Origin: Actinopolyspora lacussalsi subsp. righensis
GTDB taxonomy: Bacteria > Actinomycetota > Actinomycetes > Mycobacteriales > Pseudonocardiaceae
Direction: 5' to 3'
Length of the DNA: 64,000 nucleotides
Assembly (NCBI RefSeq): GCF_900116555.1
Contig: NZ_FPAT01000004.1
Location: 1-64,000 of the forward strand
Shown piece by piece: positions 1-8,014 of this stretch (the first letter of the stretch is position 1; each line of letters starts with the position of its first letter). Position numbers and translations under genes: made by a program. Below the pieces are notes generated by a model, which saw only the letters and a list, made by a program, of their open reading frames with translations, had not been told where the DNA came from and made no database searches.

Positions 1-324
1 AAGTTGGAGATCGTGTCCTGCCCGTCGTGTGGGCGGGCGCAGGTCGATGTTTACAAGCTCGCCGACGAGGTCACCGCGGGCCTGGAGGGCATGGAGGTGC
101 CGCTGCGGGTGGCGGTGATGGGTTGCGTGGTCAACGGCCCGGGCGAGGCCCGCGAGGCCGATCTCGGGGTGGCCTCGGGTAACGGCAAGGGCCAGATCTT
201 CGTCAAGGGCGAGGTGATCAAGACCGTGCCCGAGAGCCAGATCGTGGAAACCCTCATCGAAGAAGCCGGACGCCTGGCGGAGGACAGCGAGGAGTCGGGC
301 GAACCGGTCGTCAGCGTTTCCTGA
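1..324 (+). CDS. ispG: 4-hydroxy-3-methylbut-2-enyl diphosphate synthase, 3' end
   Basis: C-terminal 107 codons of IspG (GcpE), the [4Fe-4S] enzyme that converts methylerythritol cyclodiphosphate to HMBPP in the MEP isoprenoid pathway. The gene is cut by the left edge; the frame runs from base 1. The CPSCGR segment near residue 7 and the [11 protein letters not shown] segment near residue 39 carry the three cysteines and the glutamate that hold the cluster in this family. The last 20 residues ([15 protein letters not shown]) form an acidic tail of no known role. The family assignment is secure. Confidence 0.95.
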   Translation, partial: KLEIVSCPSCGRAQVDVYKLADEVTAGLEGMEVPLRVAVMGCVVNGPGEAREADLGVASGNGKGQIFVKGEVIKTVPESQIVETLIEEAGRLAEDSEESGEPVVSVS

Positions 325-462
325 TCGAAGTCTTCCGGTCGGGTCGTTCCACCGCGACGTGGAGCGGCCCGAGCCCACTACCGGAGCCGGGTTTTCTCCG
401 GCGAACGTCACGCTCGCCCCACCGCACGGCCACGCGGCACAGGGGCCTCCGACGAATCCGAC

Positions 463-475
463 TACCGTGGCCCCG
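463..475 (+). promoter_or_regulatory. Leaderless-type -10 element before the kinase gene
   Basis: TACCGT at 463-468 fits the actinobacterial -10 consensus TANNNT and ends six bases before the GTG start at 475. No Shine-Dalgarno sequence is visible, so the mRNA probably begins at or next to the start codon. A TACCGT also stands eight bases before the start at 18422. Inferred from spacing only. Confidence 0.4.
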
Positions 476-1641
476 TGCGTTTCTTCCGCGACCGCAGGAG
501 ATGGTTGTCCTGGTGGGACGGCAAACTCCGCTCACTGGTGTTCGATCTGTTCGTGGTGGCTCTGCTACTCGGAGAGGTTTCCACGGGCGACGAACCCTCG
601 GGGATCCTGCTGGTGCTGGGCTACGTCGTGTGCCTGCCCTTCGCGGTACGCAGACGGTTCCCCTGGGGGCCGGTTCTCGGATCCGTGGCCATGCTGTTCA
701 CCCTCTCCAACAGCCTCGCCCCGATGATCGCGTCCTACACCATGGCGCGCAGGAAAGGTCCCGGCGCGCAGCTGTGGGTCACGATCGGTGTGATGCTCGC
801 CGTGCAGGCGGTGTGGACCTACGAGAGCATGGATCCCGGTTTCTGGTTGATCCTCCTCTTGTTCCCGGCCGCCGCCGTGGGAGTGCCGACCCTGCTGGGC
901 CTGTGGTTCTTCCAGCGCGGGATGCTGCTGGTGACGCTGCGGGAACGAGCCGAACAGGCAGAACGTGAACGCGACCTGCTGGCCGAGCGGGCGGTGGCGG
1001 CCGAACGGCGGCGCATCGCCCGCGAGATGCACGACGTGGTGGCCCACCGCGTCAGCGTGGTTTCGCTGCAGGCCGGTGCGCTGACGATGTCGGCACCGGA
1101 CGAGCGCACCGGCGAAGTGGCCGAGACGATCCGTCGAACGAGTGCCACGGCGCTGACCGAACTGCGCGGCATGCTGCGGGTGCTGCGCGACGACGGGCAG
1201 GACGACGCCGGGCAGCACCACGGCGAACTCGCCGAGGAACCCACGGTGGGCGGTATCCGGCAGCTGGTCGACGAAGCCGTCGGGACGGGTTCGAACATAA
1301 CCCTGGACCTGCCCGAGCAGCTCCCCGAGACGTCCGGCTCCGTCGGTCGTGCCGCGTACCGCGTGGTCCAGGAGGCACTGACGAACGCGGCCAAGCACGC
1401 GCCGCACGCCGCCGTACGGATCGAAGTGGCCACGGAGGACGGGCAGCTCGTGGTCACGGTGTTCAACCAGCTCCGCCGTGACCCGGACAACGGGACGCCG
1501 CCGGGCTCCGGCTACGGGCTGATCGGGATGCGGGAGCGCGTCACGCTGGCGGGTGGAACACTGCGCACCGGGCACACCGAGGACGGGGGCTACCGTGTGC
1601 GGGCGGTCTTTCCCATCCACACCGACGAGGTGACGACTTGA
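475..1641 (+). CDS. Two-component sensor histidine kinase (NarL/LiaS type)
   Basis: Membrane sensor kinase of 388 residues. About five hydrophobic segments fill residues 18-150, followed by a charged coiled linker. The HisKA_3 dimerisation helix has ERRRIAREMHDVVAHR with the phospho-acceptor histidine at about residue 186. The HATPase_c domain follows, with an N-box in VVQEALTNAAKHA and a G-box in GSGYGLIGMRERV. The GTG start is supported by a leaderless -10 box. The stop overlaps the TTG start of the response regulator by four bases, so the two are translationally coupled and form one signalling pair. The stimulus is unknown; the short extracellular loops suggest an envelope or membrane signal, which is inference. 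Confidence 0.92.
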   Translation: MRFFRDRRRWLSWWDGKLRSLVFDLFVVALLLGEVSTGDEPSGILLVLGYVVCLPFAVRRRFPWGPVLGSVAMLFTLSNSLAPMIASYTMARRKGPGAQLWVTIGVMLAVQAVWTYESMDPGFWLILLLFPAAAVGVPTLLGLWFFQRGMLLVTLRERAEQAERERDLLAERAVAAERRRIAREMHDVVAHRVSVVSLQAGALTMSAPDERTGEVAETIRRTSATALTELRGMLRVLRDDGQDDAGQHHGELAEEPTVGGIRQLVDEAVGTGSNITLDLPEQLPETSGSVGRAAYRVVQEALTNAAKHAPHAAVRIEVATEDGQLVVTVFNQLRRDPDNGTPPGSGYGLIGMRERVTLAGGTLRTGHTEDGGYRVRAVFPIHTDEVTT

Positions 1642-2282
1642 GCGTCAGGGTGATGCTCCTCGAGGACGAGGCGCTGGTGCGCGGCGGGATCAGGATGATC
1701 CTGGAGTCCGATCCGGACATCGAGGTCGTCGCCGAGGACGACGACGGGGCGAACGCCGTGGATCTGGTGGCCCGGCACCGCCCCGACGTGGTACTCACCG
1801 ACATTCAGATGCCCACCGTCGGCGGCCTGGAGGTCACCGAACGGATCACCACGCTTGCCGAAGCGCCCGCCGTGGCCGTGCTGACCACGTTCGACCTGGA
1901 CGAGTACGTGTACTCGGCGCTGCGCAACGGCGCGGCCGGATTCCTGCTCAAGGACACCCCGCCGCGTGAGCTGGCCGGTGCCGTGCACGTGGTCGCGCGG
2001 GGCGAGGCGATGCTCTCGCCACGCATCACCACCAAACTGCTGGCGACCTTCTCGCGGGGGACCGCGGCGGCGAGCGCCAAGTCCGGCATGGACACGCTGA
2101 CCGCTCGCGAGCGGGAGGTGGCCGTGGCTGTTGCCCAGGGGATGAGCAACTCCGAAACGGCCAACCACCTGCACATGAGCCTGTCCACCGTTAAGGTCCA
2201 TCTCGGACAGATCATGGCCAAGCTCGAAGCGACCAACCGGACGCAGGTGGCCATCATCGCCCACGACGCCGGCCTCGCATAG
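1638..2282 (+). CDS. Response regulator, NarL/FixJ family (REC plus LuxR HTH)
   Basis: Partner of the preceding kinase, 214 residues. The receiver domain covers residues 1-120: acidic pocket E9/D10, phospho-acceptor D55 in VVLTDIQMP and the conserved lysine in FLLKDTPP. A LuxR-type helix-turn-helix fills residues 150-210 (LTAREREVAVAVAQGMS, then STVKVHLGQIMAKL). It starts at TTG inside the kinase stop (overlap TTGA). It is expected to bind DNA as a dimer after phosphorylation. Targets cannot be read from the sequence. Confidence 0.92.
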   Translation: MSVRVMLLEDEALVRGGIRMILESDPDIEVVAEDDDGANAVDLVARHRPDVVLTDIQMPTVGGLEVTERITTLAEAPAVAVLTTFDLDEYVYSALRNGAAGFLLKDTPPRELAGAVHVVARGEAMLSPRITTKLLATFSRGTAAASAKSGMDTLTAREREVAVAVAQGMSNSETANHLHMSLSTVKVHLGQIMAKLEATNRTQVAIIAHDAGLA

Positions 2283-2321
2283 CCAAGAGTTCGCCACCTC
2301 GGTTCACCGAGATGCTCCCTT

Positions 2322-2498
2322 GGGGGAACCTCTCGCACGGCTCTCGCTGCGGCCAGGCCCGACATCGGGTAGTTACTACACAACGTCGGGCCTTCCTCGC
2401 GAGAGCCGCACGGGAGAACCCGCGGCGGTGCCGATCGCGAGGGTGGTCGGAGTTCGGCACTGCCTCGTAGTGGCGCGGCGATTTCGCGAGAAATCGAC
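2322..2498 (+). repeat. Dispersed palindromic element, copy A
   Basis: About 180 bases of non-coding DNA matching, in inverted orientation, 48082-48286, and in part 14728-14790. A long hairpin has an outer stem CGGCTCTCGC (2338-2347) with GCGAGAGCCG (2399-2408) and an inner stem AGGCCCGAC (2355-2363) with GTCGGGCCT (2385-2393). The loop GTAGTTACTACACAAC is almost unchanged in copy B. The element ends in the short palindrome ATTTCGCGAGAAAT (2481-2494), which occurs alone elsewhere. ORFs across it are by-products of the repeat, not genes. It lies between the response regulator stop and the next membrane gene. Confidence 0.8.
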
Positions 2499-2655
2499 AC
2501 CGCCACGCCGAAGAGCTGCCGTGAAGGGAGCCCCGACGCACGCCGCCGGTTCTTCCCCTCGGGGTTCGAGGTCGGTGCGCCTCGGCGGAAAGTGGTAGAC
2601 GGACATGATCGTTCGGCTGATCCCGCGATTACGGGCGGGCCGCCATCATCGATGC

Positions 2656-3894
2656 GTGACCGAATCGACCACCTCTTCCGAGACAGGGTTACCGACCACC
2701 GCTCGCTCCCCCACCGCGCGAACCGGGCGCCTGGTGGGCATCGACATGGCTCGCGGACTGGCCGTACTGGGGATGTTCGCCGCGCACACCGTGCCGTCCG
2801 GCTGGCTGCACACGCTGGTGTCCGGACGTTCCGCGGCGCTGTTCGCCGTACTGGCGGGTGTGTCGATCGCGCTGCTCAGCGGCGGCACCGAACCGCACAC
2901 CGGGCGGCGGAGAACCGCCTCGGCCGTGCGTATCGCGGCACGAGCCGTGCCGCTGTTCGTGCTCGGCCTGCTGCTGACCAGCATGCAGGTACCCGCCATG
3001 GTCATTCTGGCCTTCTACGGTGTGCTGTTCCTGCTCGCGATCCCGCTGCTGCCGCTACGGGCCACGTCGCTGGCGGTGTCGGCGGCGGTCCTCGCCGTGG
3101 TGACCCCGTTGGTGTCGTTCCTCGTTCGGAGCAACATGCCCTCCCCGAAGCGACTCGGCTACACACCTGACCTCGCCGACTTCACCTCGCTCGAAGGGGT
3201 GGCGGAAGCCTTCCGGGCCATCGTGCTCACCGGTGCTTATCCAGTGTTGACCTGGATCCCGTTCCTGCTGGCGGGTATGGCGCTGGGCCGTCTCGAACCG
3301 CGCGTATTCCGGGGACGACTGGTGGCGATCGGAGCGGGACTGGCCCTGCTCGGCTACGGCGTCTCGTGGCTGGCCCTGTACGTCTTCGGCGGATTCGAGC
3401 GGATCGTAGGGATTTACCAGGGGAAGTTCCCGCCGCGAGTGGTCGAGGAACTGCTGGCCTCGAACCTGGGAACGGTCCCCACGCGGGATCCGGCCTACCT
3501 GCTCACGGCCGGGGCGCACAGCGGAACTCCCTTCGAGATCATCGGCGCCGCCGGGGTCGCTCTCGCCGTGATCGGGCTGTGCCTGTTCGCTGAGCGGTCG
3601 CGCACCGTACTCTTCCCGCTCGCCGCGGTCGGGGCGCTGGCACTGACCTGCTACGCGGGGCACCTGCTCGTGCTGCGGGCTCTCGGCCCGGAGCGGCTCG
3701 CGCCGCTGATGGGCGAACACCCCCACGCGTTGTGGCTGCTGCTGGTCACCGGCGCGCTGCTGTGCGCCGCGCTCTGGCGCCGGTTCCTGGGGCGCGGTCC
3801 GCTGGAATGGACGCTGCACCGCCTCACCGCCGCGCTCGGGAAGCTGATCGTGCGGGGAAACCCGACAAGTGCGGAAAACTCCACATCCGAATAG
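2656..3894 (+). CDS. Multi-pass membrane protein, HGSNAT/DUF418-like
   Basis: Integral membrane protein of about 412 residues with roughly ten hydrophobic helices. The N-terminal motif RLVGIDMARGLAVLGMFAAH resembles the heparan-glucosaminide N-acetyltransferase catalytic family (arginine before a helix, histidine at its end), and CYAGHLLVLRAL near the C-terminus resembles DUF418. Such actinobacterial proteins are thought to transfer acyl groups to envelope sugars, but no substrate is established. The GTG at 2656 is preferred because the preceding in-frame 17 codons (from an ATG at 2605) encode an Arg/His-rich stretch unlike the family; the upstream start remains possible. The gene appears monocistronic. 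Confidence 0.75.
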   Translation: MTESTTSSETGLPTTARSPTARTGRLVGIDMARGLAVLGMFAAHTVPSGWLHTLVSGRSAALFAVLAGVSIALLSGGTEPHTGRRRTASAVRIAARAVPLFVLGLLLTSMQVPAMVILAFYGVLFLLAIPLLPLRATSLAVSAAVLAVVTPLVSFLVRSNMPSPKRLGYTPDLADFTSLEGVAEAFRAIVLTGAYPVLTWIPFLLAGMALGRLEPRVFRGRLVAIGAGLALLGYGVSWLALYVFGGFERIVGIYQGKFPPRVVEELLASNLGTVPTRDPAYLLTAGAHSGTPFEIIGAAGVALAVIGLCLFAERSRTVLFPLAAVGALALTCYAGHLLVLRALGPERLAPLMGEHPHALWLLLVTGALLCAALWRRFLGRGPLEWTLHRLTAALGKLIVRGNPTSAENSTSE

Positions 3895-3928
3895 CCGAAC
3901 CGCTTCGCGGCGTGGCAGGCTGTTTCCG

Positions 3929-4756
3929 ATGCGCGAACACGACGAGACTGGTACGGATGCGGACTCGGAAGCGGGTGGACTCGACCCGTACACCCCGAAC
4001 ATCGCCCGCATGTACGACTACTTCCTGGGCGGCTCGGCGAACTTCGTCGCCGACCGCGAGGCGGCCGAGCAACTGCTACGGGCGTTTCCGGGCAACCAGG
4101 AGTGGACCCACATCAACCGGGCCTTCCTGGGCCGCGCCGTCCGCGTCTGCGCCGAGGCGGGGATCGACCAGTTCCTCGATCTGGGCTCCGGCATTCCCAC
4201 CAAGGGGAACGTGCACGAGATCGCCCAGCAGGTGAACCCGGCCGCACGGGTGGCCTACGTCGACATCGAGACCATCGCGGCCAACCACGCCCGGCAGCTG
4301 CTGGCCGACGATCCGCTCTCCACCATGACGCAGGCCGACATCACCGACCCGCAGGCCGTGCTGAACGCTCCCGGCGTGACCGAACTGCTGGACTTCGACC
4401 GGCCGATCGCGGTACTCGCCGTGGCGATCCTGGACATCCTCGACGTCGACGACCCGGCGGCGCTGATGGCGCGGTACCGGGATGCCTGCGTGCCCGGCAG
4501 CGCGCTCGCGATCTCGAACTCCGCGATGCTGGACATCTCGGAGGAGGAGGTCGACGGGGCGCAGGAGGTCTTCGAGACCACCACCACACCCACGCTGCGG
4601 ACCCGGGACCACGGGGAGGTCCTGGAGATGTTCGCGGGGTACGAACTGCTCGACCCCGGTGTGGTCCCCAGCGCGCAGTGGCGCCCGGACGAGCCGGTGT
4701 CCGAGGAGTACGCCGCGCGCAGCAACGCCTACGCCGGTGTCGGCATACTGCGGTGA
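3929..4756 (+). CDS. SAM-dependent methyltransferase, DUF574 (Methyltransf_19) family
   Basis: A 275-residue class I methyltransferase of a family much expanded in actinomycetes. The family start signature DPYTPNIARMYDYFLGG is present, and FLDLGSGIPTKGNVHEIA forms the SAM-binding glycine loop. YVDIE ends the second strand with the acidic residue expected to bind the ribose. The ATG at 3929 is chosen because it lies seven bases after a possible -10 (CAGGCT), and because the longer frame from 3869 adds residues that do not match the family. Natural substrates are not known for most members. Confidence 0.88.
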   Translation: MREHDETGTDADSEAGGLDPYTPNIARMYDYFLGGSANFVADREAAEQLLRAFPGNQEWTHINRAFLGRAVRVCAEAGIDQFLDLGSGIPTKGNVHEIAQQVNPAARVAYVDIETIAANHARQLLADDPLSTMTQADITDPQAVLNAPGVTELLDFDRPIAVLAVAILDILDVDDPAALMARYRDACVPGSALAISNSAMLDISEEEVDGAQEVFETTTTPTLRTRDHGEVLEMFAGYELLDPGVVPSAQWRPDEPVSEEYAARSNAYAGVGILR

Positions 4757-4804
4757 CCGGAACCGAGCTCGAATGATCGGCAACGCGGAACAGGAGGAAC
4801 CGGC

Positions 4805-5035
4805 ATGTCCCGTGTATCTTCGAAGATCCTCGCGCTCTGTTCGGTTTCGGGCTCGCTCACCGTGCTGTCGCTGCTGCTGAGCGCCCTCTCCGAGAGAGAT
4901 TCCCTACTGCCGAATCCGGTGATTTGGAGTCTGGTGGTCGCGGGAGCGATTCTCCTGGGGCTCGGGCTCGTCGAATTGCTCCGGCGCGTGAGAAGAGGTG
5001 GGGGCGCTCGATGCGGGCGCTCCGCGAGGATGTGA
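4805..5035 (+). CDS. Small two-helix membrane protein
   Basis: Unrecognised 76-residue protein. A strong Shine-Dalgarno AGGAGG lies seven bases before the ATG, so translation is likely. Two hydrophobic helices (about residues 7-27 and 38-58) flank a short polar loop, and the C-terminus is basic (RRVRRGGGARCGR), which predicts a cytoplasmic tail. It ends just before a strong bidirectional terminator. No function is proposed. Confidence 0.65.
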   Translation: MSRVSSKILALCSVSGSLTVLSLLLSALSERDSLLPNPVIWSLVVAGAILLGLGLVELLRRVRRGGGARCGRSARM

Positions 5036-5077
5036 CCGGACAGACTTGATGTGTCCGCCCGTCCGGGCCGGAAACAC

Positions 5078-5114
5078 CAGTGGCTCCCTACCCATCCCGG
5101 GCAGGGAGCCACTG
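5078..5114. terminator. Bidirectional hairpin terminator
   Basis: Perfect 12-bp inverted repeat CAGTGGCTCCCT (5078-5089) and AGGGAGCCACTG (5103-5114) with a 13-base loop, between the convergent small membrane gene and the cold-shock gene. GAAAGAAGAG follows on the plus strand. Placement and symmetry fit termination from both sides. Confidence 0.75.
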
Positions 5115-5133
5115 GAAAGAAGAGAAGCGGTAC

Positions 5134-5337
5134 TCAGACCGCCCGCACGAGGTCTGCCTGCAGCCCCTTGGGGCCCTGGCTGACATCGTAGGTGACCTGC
5201 TGGTCCTCTTCGAGAGTACGGAAGCCGGAGGCATCGATCGCCGAGTAGTGCACGAACACGTCCTGGCCGCCCTCGTTCGGGGCGATGAAGCCGAAGCCCT
5301 TTTCCGAGTTGAACCACTTCACTGTTCCGTTAGTCAT
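5134..5337 (-). CDS. Cold-shock domain protein (CspA family)
   Basis: A 67-residue single-domain cold-shock protein that binds single-stranded RNA or DNA and melts secondary structure. RNP1 is KGFGFI and RNP2 is DVFVHYSAI, both intact. The ATG at 5337 follows GAAGGAGA by a good distance; the longer reading frame to 5379 lacks family similarity. The long region from 5338 to the MerR-type gene would form its 5' untranslated leader, which is usual for cold-regulated members. It has a terminator directly downstream. Confidence 0.96.
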   Translation of the reverse strand: MTNGTVKWFNSEKGFGFIAPNEGGQDVFVHYSAIDASGFRTLEEDQQVTYDVSQGPKGLQADLVRAV

Positions 5338-5555
5338 GTCCGTCTCCTTCGGGAGCTGGGGTATGACGAGCCACCACACCGTGCGGAGGCCCGGGCCGGG
5401 GATCTCAGACGGCGACTCGCTCCAGCTACAACCAAAGAAAGAAGCTCGCCCGCATCAACATCCTGCGAGCATGCACACAACACGAACCCAGAAACTCAAC
5501 GACCGTCAACGACTCTACACACCCCACCCACGACCCGCGCCGACGGGGGGGCGAT

Positions 5556-5870
5556 CTAACCCTGCGCGGCCGACTCCGGCCGATCGGTGTACTCGGCGAG
5601 CTGGTCCTCGAGGCTGATGATCCGGCAGGCCGCCGTCACCGGGGTGCCCTGGTCGACGAGTTCGCGGGCGCGGGTGGCCCGCCGCAGCTGGCGACGGGAG
5701 TAGCGGCGATGTCCCCCGCCGGAGCGCTGCGGGGCGATCAACCCCGCCTCCTCCAAGGACCGCAGGAACGGCTGGGTCACCTCCAGCATGTCCGCGGCCC
5801 GCCCCATGGTGTAGGCGGGATAGTCCTCGTCGTCGAACTTCTCCTCGGCTCCAGGCCGATTTTGATCCAC
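5556..5870 (-). CDS. MerR-family transcriptional regulator
   Basis: A 104-residue one-domain regulator. YPAYTMGRAADMLEVTQPFL is the helix-turn-helix, and GLIAPQRSGGGHRRYSRRQL the winged-helix arm of the MerR fold. No C-terminal ligand domain is present, only a short helix (ELVDQGTPVTAACRIISLE). GTG at 5870 is chosen because GGGAGCGG stands five bases upstream; the extension to 5906 has no such support. It lies upstream of the cold-shock gene on the same strand, so the two may share control. Confidence 0.88.
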   Translation of the reverse strand: MDQNRPGAEEKFDDEDYPAYTMGRAADMLEVTQPFLRSLEEAGLIAPQRSGGGHRRYSRRQLRRATRARELVDQGTPVTAACRIISLEDQLAEYTDRPESAAQG

Positions 5871-5894
5871 TACCGCTCCCCGCTCCCTCGACAA

Positions 5895-5927
5895 GGCCCC
5901 CGGCACACCAACAGTGCGCCGGGGGCC
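5895..5927 (-). promoter_or_regulatory. GC-rich hairpin in the 5' region of the MerR-type gene
   Basis: Inverted repeat GGCCCCCGGC (5895-5904) and GCCGGGGGCC (5918-5927), 25 bases before the chosen GTG. No T-run follows in either direction, so an attenuator or transcript-stability element is as likely as a terminator. Confidence 0.4.
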
Positions 5928-6362
5928 GCGGAGGGATACTTACTCACTGCTCAGGCCGTGCCTCCACCCACCAACACGGGAAAATGGGGGCGGCCGGAAA
6001 ACAACTGACTCGACGACCCCCTTCTCATACGCGTGCGGATCACGGACTTACCTGCACAACCCGGACGAGAACCAACGAACCTCACCCGGGCCCTACCACT
6101 GCACTTCTCATCACTCACGGCGCCGATTCGTCGGTGATGGCGCTTCAGTGCTCTCCGCCTGCTGGTGAAAACCATAACAGCACCAAGCCACCATGTCTAC
6201 AGCGGCGATCAGAGAAATTTCCCCTGGGCCAGACACCGGAACCTCGGGTCGACCATAGGCGGACGGAGCGGAACTCAGATGCTGTCGCCCCTCACCGAGA
6301 CCACCGGATCACACAGCGGGCCGCGGTACCGCGCTGCGTGGGCTCGGGACAGCTGCTGTCGT
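5928..6362. other. 435-base non-coding stretch, comparatively AT-rich
   Basis: No frame here shows codon bias or a ribosome site. Composition is more AT-rich than the surroundings (for example around 6160-6220), which would suit the promoter of the MerR-type gene. I see no clear repeat or RNA gene. Confidence 0.4.
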
Positions 6363-6788
6363 TCAGTTGTCGTTCCTCGTCGGTTCTGGTGCGGAAGAGG
6401 CCCCCGCTGCCGCCCGCGAATTTCGCGAGAAATCGACGGGGTGCTCGGTGCCGGCTGGTTCTGGTGTGGTCGGGAACCAAGTTCGTGCCTCGTTGCGGCG
6501 TTCCTTGTCGCGCAGGGCTTCGTCGAGGTCGATGTCGAAACGGTTGGCGATGGCGCAGAGGTAGATCAGGACGTCGGCGAGTTCACCGCCGACGCTGCCC
6601 GTTGCCGAGCCGGGGTCGATCGCGAGGCCGGAGCGCTCGCGGATGGCCTTGCACAGCTCGCCGTACTCCTCGCCGAGTTTGAGGGACTGCTCCAGCACGG
6701 TGTTGTCTGCGAAGCCGCGTTCGGTTTCCATTTCGGTGACGTAGCGCTGGATCTCGGCGAGTCTCGCTTCGGCCGGTAGTGGTCGCAT
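6363..6788 (-). CDS. MazG-like nucleotide pyrophosphohydrolase
   Basis: A 141-residue all-alpha NTP pyrophosphohydrolase of the MazG superfamily. The metal-binding residues are visible: E40, E41 and E44 in GEEYGE, then E69 and D72 in GELADVLIYL. Such single-domain members hydrolyse (d)NTPs to monophosphates for pool cleaning, or act in stress or phage response. Residues after about 108 (HPVDFSRNSRAAAG) are encoded by the short palindromic repeat at 6419-6437, so the natural C-terminus seems to have been replaced or extended by repeat DNA. The start is the first in-frame ATG; METERG at residue 20 is an alternative. Confidence 0.82.
   Translation of the reverse strand: MRPLPAEARLAEIQRYVTEMETERGFADNTVLEQSLKLGEEYGELCKAIRERSGLAIDPGSATGSVGGELADVLIYLCAIANRFDIDLDEALRDKERRNEARTWFPTTPEPAGTEHPVDFSRNSRAAAGASSAPEPTRNDN
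6419..6437 (+). repeat. Short palindromic repeat inside a coding region
   Basis: Copy of the core ATTTCGCGAGAAAT (6420-6433) followed by CGAC as in copy A. It lies within the 3' end of the MazG-like gene, unlike the other copies, which are intergenic. Confidence 0.75.
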
Positions 6789-6923
6789 CGTGGTCCTTCG
6801 GTGCTCGGGGCGGGTGCGGCCGCGATCAGTGCTCCCGGTGGGAACGCGCTCGCGGGTGGCACGACAACGACCGTCCGGGACACGAGAACCGGTTCGCAGT
6901 GGTATTCGTGACGATGCTCGGTG

Positions 6924-7250
6924 TCAGCCGAGGTGGGGAGCCACCACCGCCGCGACAGTGAGTTCGATCGTGTGTATGCCGGTGAGGAGTAGGCCGATGC
7001 GGGTGGGCCAGTTGGTGCGCCATCCGGCGAGGCGTAGTCCGGCGATGCCTGTCCACCACAGCAGGCAGGCCAGTGTGCCGAAGAACGCGTGGAGTTCGAT
7101 GCCCGGATCGTCGGGGTGGGTGATCGTCGTGACGAGGGACAGGTTCAGGACGACGGTGATCCAGCCGCTGTAGGCGAAGGCCGCTACGGCCAGGCCGGTT
7201 CCGGCGCATTCGCGCAGCAGGATCGTGGTGACCGGGGAGAGTCGGGGCAT
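6924..7250 (-). CDS. Small membrane protein of unknown function
   Basis: Unrecognised 108-residue protein with about three hydrophobic helices (VAAFAYSGWITVVLNLSL, HAFFGTLACLLWWTGIAGL, IGLLLTGIHTIELTVAAVV). ATG at 7250 is chosen because the upstream in-frame 75 codons are Pro/Arg-rich shadow sequence. No good ribosome site is seen. It is on the same strand as, and downstream of, the unknown small genes at 7497-8801 and may belong with them. Confidence 0.55.
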   Translation of the reverse strand: MPRLSPVTTILLRECAGTGLAVAAFAYSGWITVVLNLSLVTTITHPDDPGIELHAFFGTLACLLWWTGIAGLRLAGWRTNWPTRIGLLLTGIHTIELTVAAVVAPHLG

Positions 7251-7496
7251 GCTGGTGGGTCCGGTTCGGTTCGGTGGTTCGGTATTTCGGTGGTGTGGGG
7301 GTCCCCGGCCGGGGGTGGGGTGGGAGCGGCCCCTGTTCCCGGCCGGGGTGGTGCCGCGCCGGATGGGGAAGGGAGAACTCCGGCGCGGCACCGGCCTGGG
7401 ACGGCCCCCGGCACGCCGTTGTGCAGGGGGCCGGGCGGGCGTGTGCCGGAGGTGTCGGGGGTTTTCACGACACACGCCCGGGCCTGAAAGGGACGG

Positions 7497-7901
7497 TCAG
7501 GCCACGGCTGGGAGACCGTGATGACCGGTCCCTGCTGGACACGGGTTACCGGGTGTTTTCTCGGCGGGGGTGTTGGGCTCGTCGGGATCGGTGGTGGGCC
7601 AGCCCGGCTCGGTGTCGCCGTGGGTGATCCACACCGGAGGAAGCCGGGACAGCCGTGGCAGGCGGGGCGGTAGGTATCCGATGGCGTGCAGGCAGGCGTC
7701 ACAGACCGACCGGCCCTCCTCAACGGGCGGACTGTTGCTGGCCCGAGCGCGGTAGGGGCCACGGCGGGACAGATGCCCGCACAACGCCCGCAGCCCGCTG
7801 TTTCCCGCTTTGGTGTTGCCGGGGCAGGCGTGCCAGCGGGACTCGAAGGCACTGGTAAACCAGGCGTACCCACTACTGGTGTTCAGCGGTTCGGTCCCCA
7901 C
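7497..7901 (-). CDS. Hypothetical protein with paired Cys/His residues
   Basis: Unrecognised protein of about 134 residues. The conserved-looking segment WHACPGNTKAGNSGLRALC is followed by a histidine (CGH) and by CDACLHAIGYLPPR, so four cysteines and histidines could bind zinc. The tail is Pro/Asp-rich and probably disordered. The GTG at 7901 is the only in-frame start after the codon bias switches into this frame; a longer reading from GTG 8018 overlaps the 173-residue gene's stop as GTGA, but its middle has poor third-position GC. Translation is probably coupled to the micropeptide that ends at 7883. Confidence 0.5.
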   Translation of the reverse strand: MGTEPLNTSSGYAWFTSAFESRWHACPGNTKAGNSGLRALCGHLSRRGPYRARASNSPPVEEGRSVCDACLHAIGYLPPRLPRLSRLPPVWITHGDTEPGWPTTDPDEPNTPAEKTPGNPCPAGTGHHGLPAVA

Positions 7902-7966
7902 GCCAGCCGCGCCAGCACCAGGGTCAGCAGCGCCAGCAGCAGGATCGCGATCTCGAACTCGGACAC
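7883..7966 (-). CDS. 27-residue single-helix membrane peptide
   Basis: Very small ORF, MSEFEIAILLLALLTLV followed by LARLAWGPNR. The ribosome site AGGAGGGG lies two bases before the GTG. Nearly every codon ends in G or C, while the overlapping longer frame here (cgt gtc cga gtt cga gat) does not, so this frame is the one under coding selection. It is one hydrophobic helix with a short acidic head. It overlaps the start of the downstream Cys/His protein by 19 bases. The alternative is the in-frame end of a frameshifted longer gene. Confidence 0.5.
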   Translation of the reverse strand: MSEFEIAILLLALLTLVLARLAWGPNR

Positions 7967-8014
7967 GGCCCCTCCTGACCAGGTAGCGCAACGCGAGCAG
8001 CAGCAGGGTCAGCG

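Noticed and set aside
2320-2598. A 92-residue ORF similar to one at 48032-48295 on the other strand
   Set aside because: The protein similarity is only the result of the shared DNA repeat. Base changes do not favour silent positions, and there is no ribosome site.
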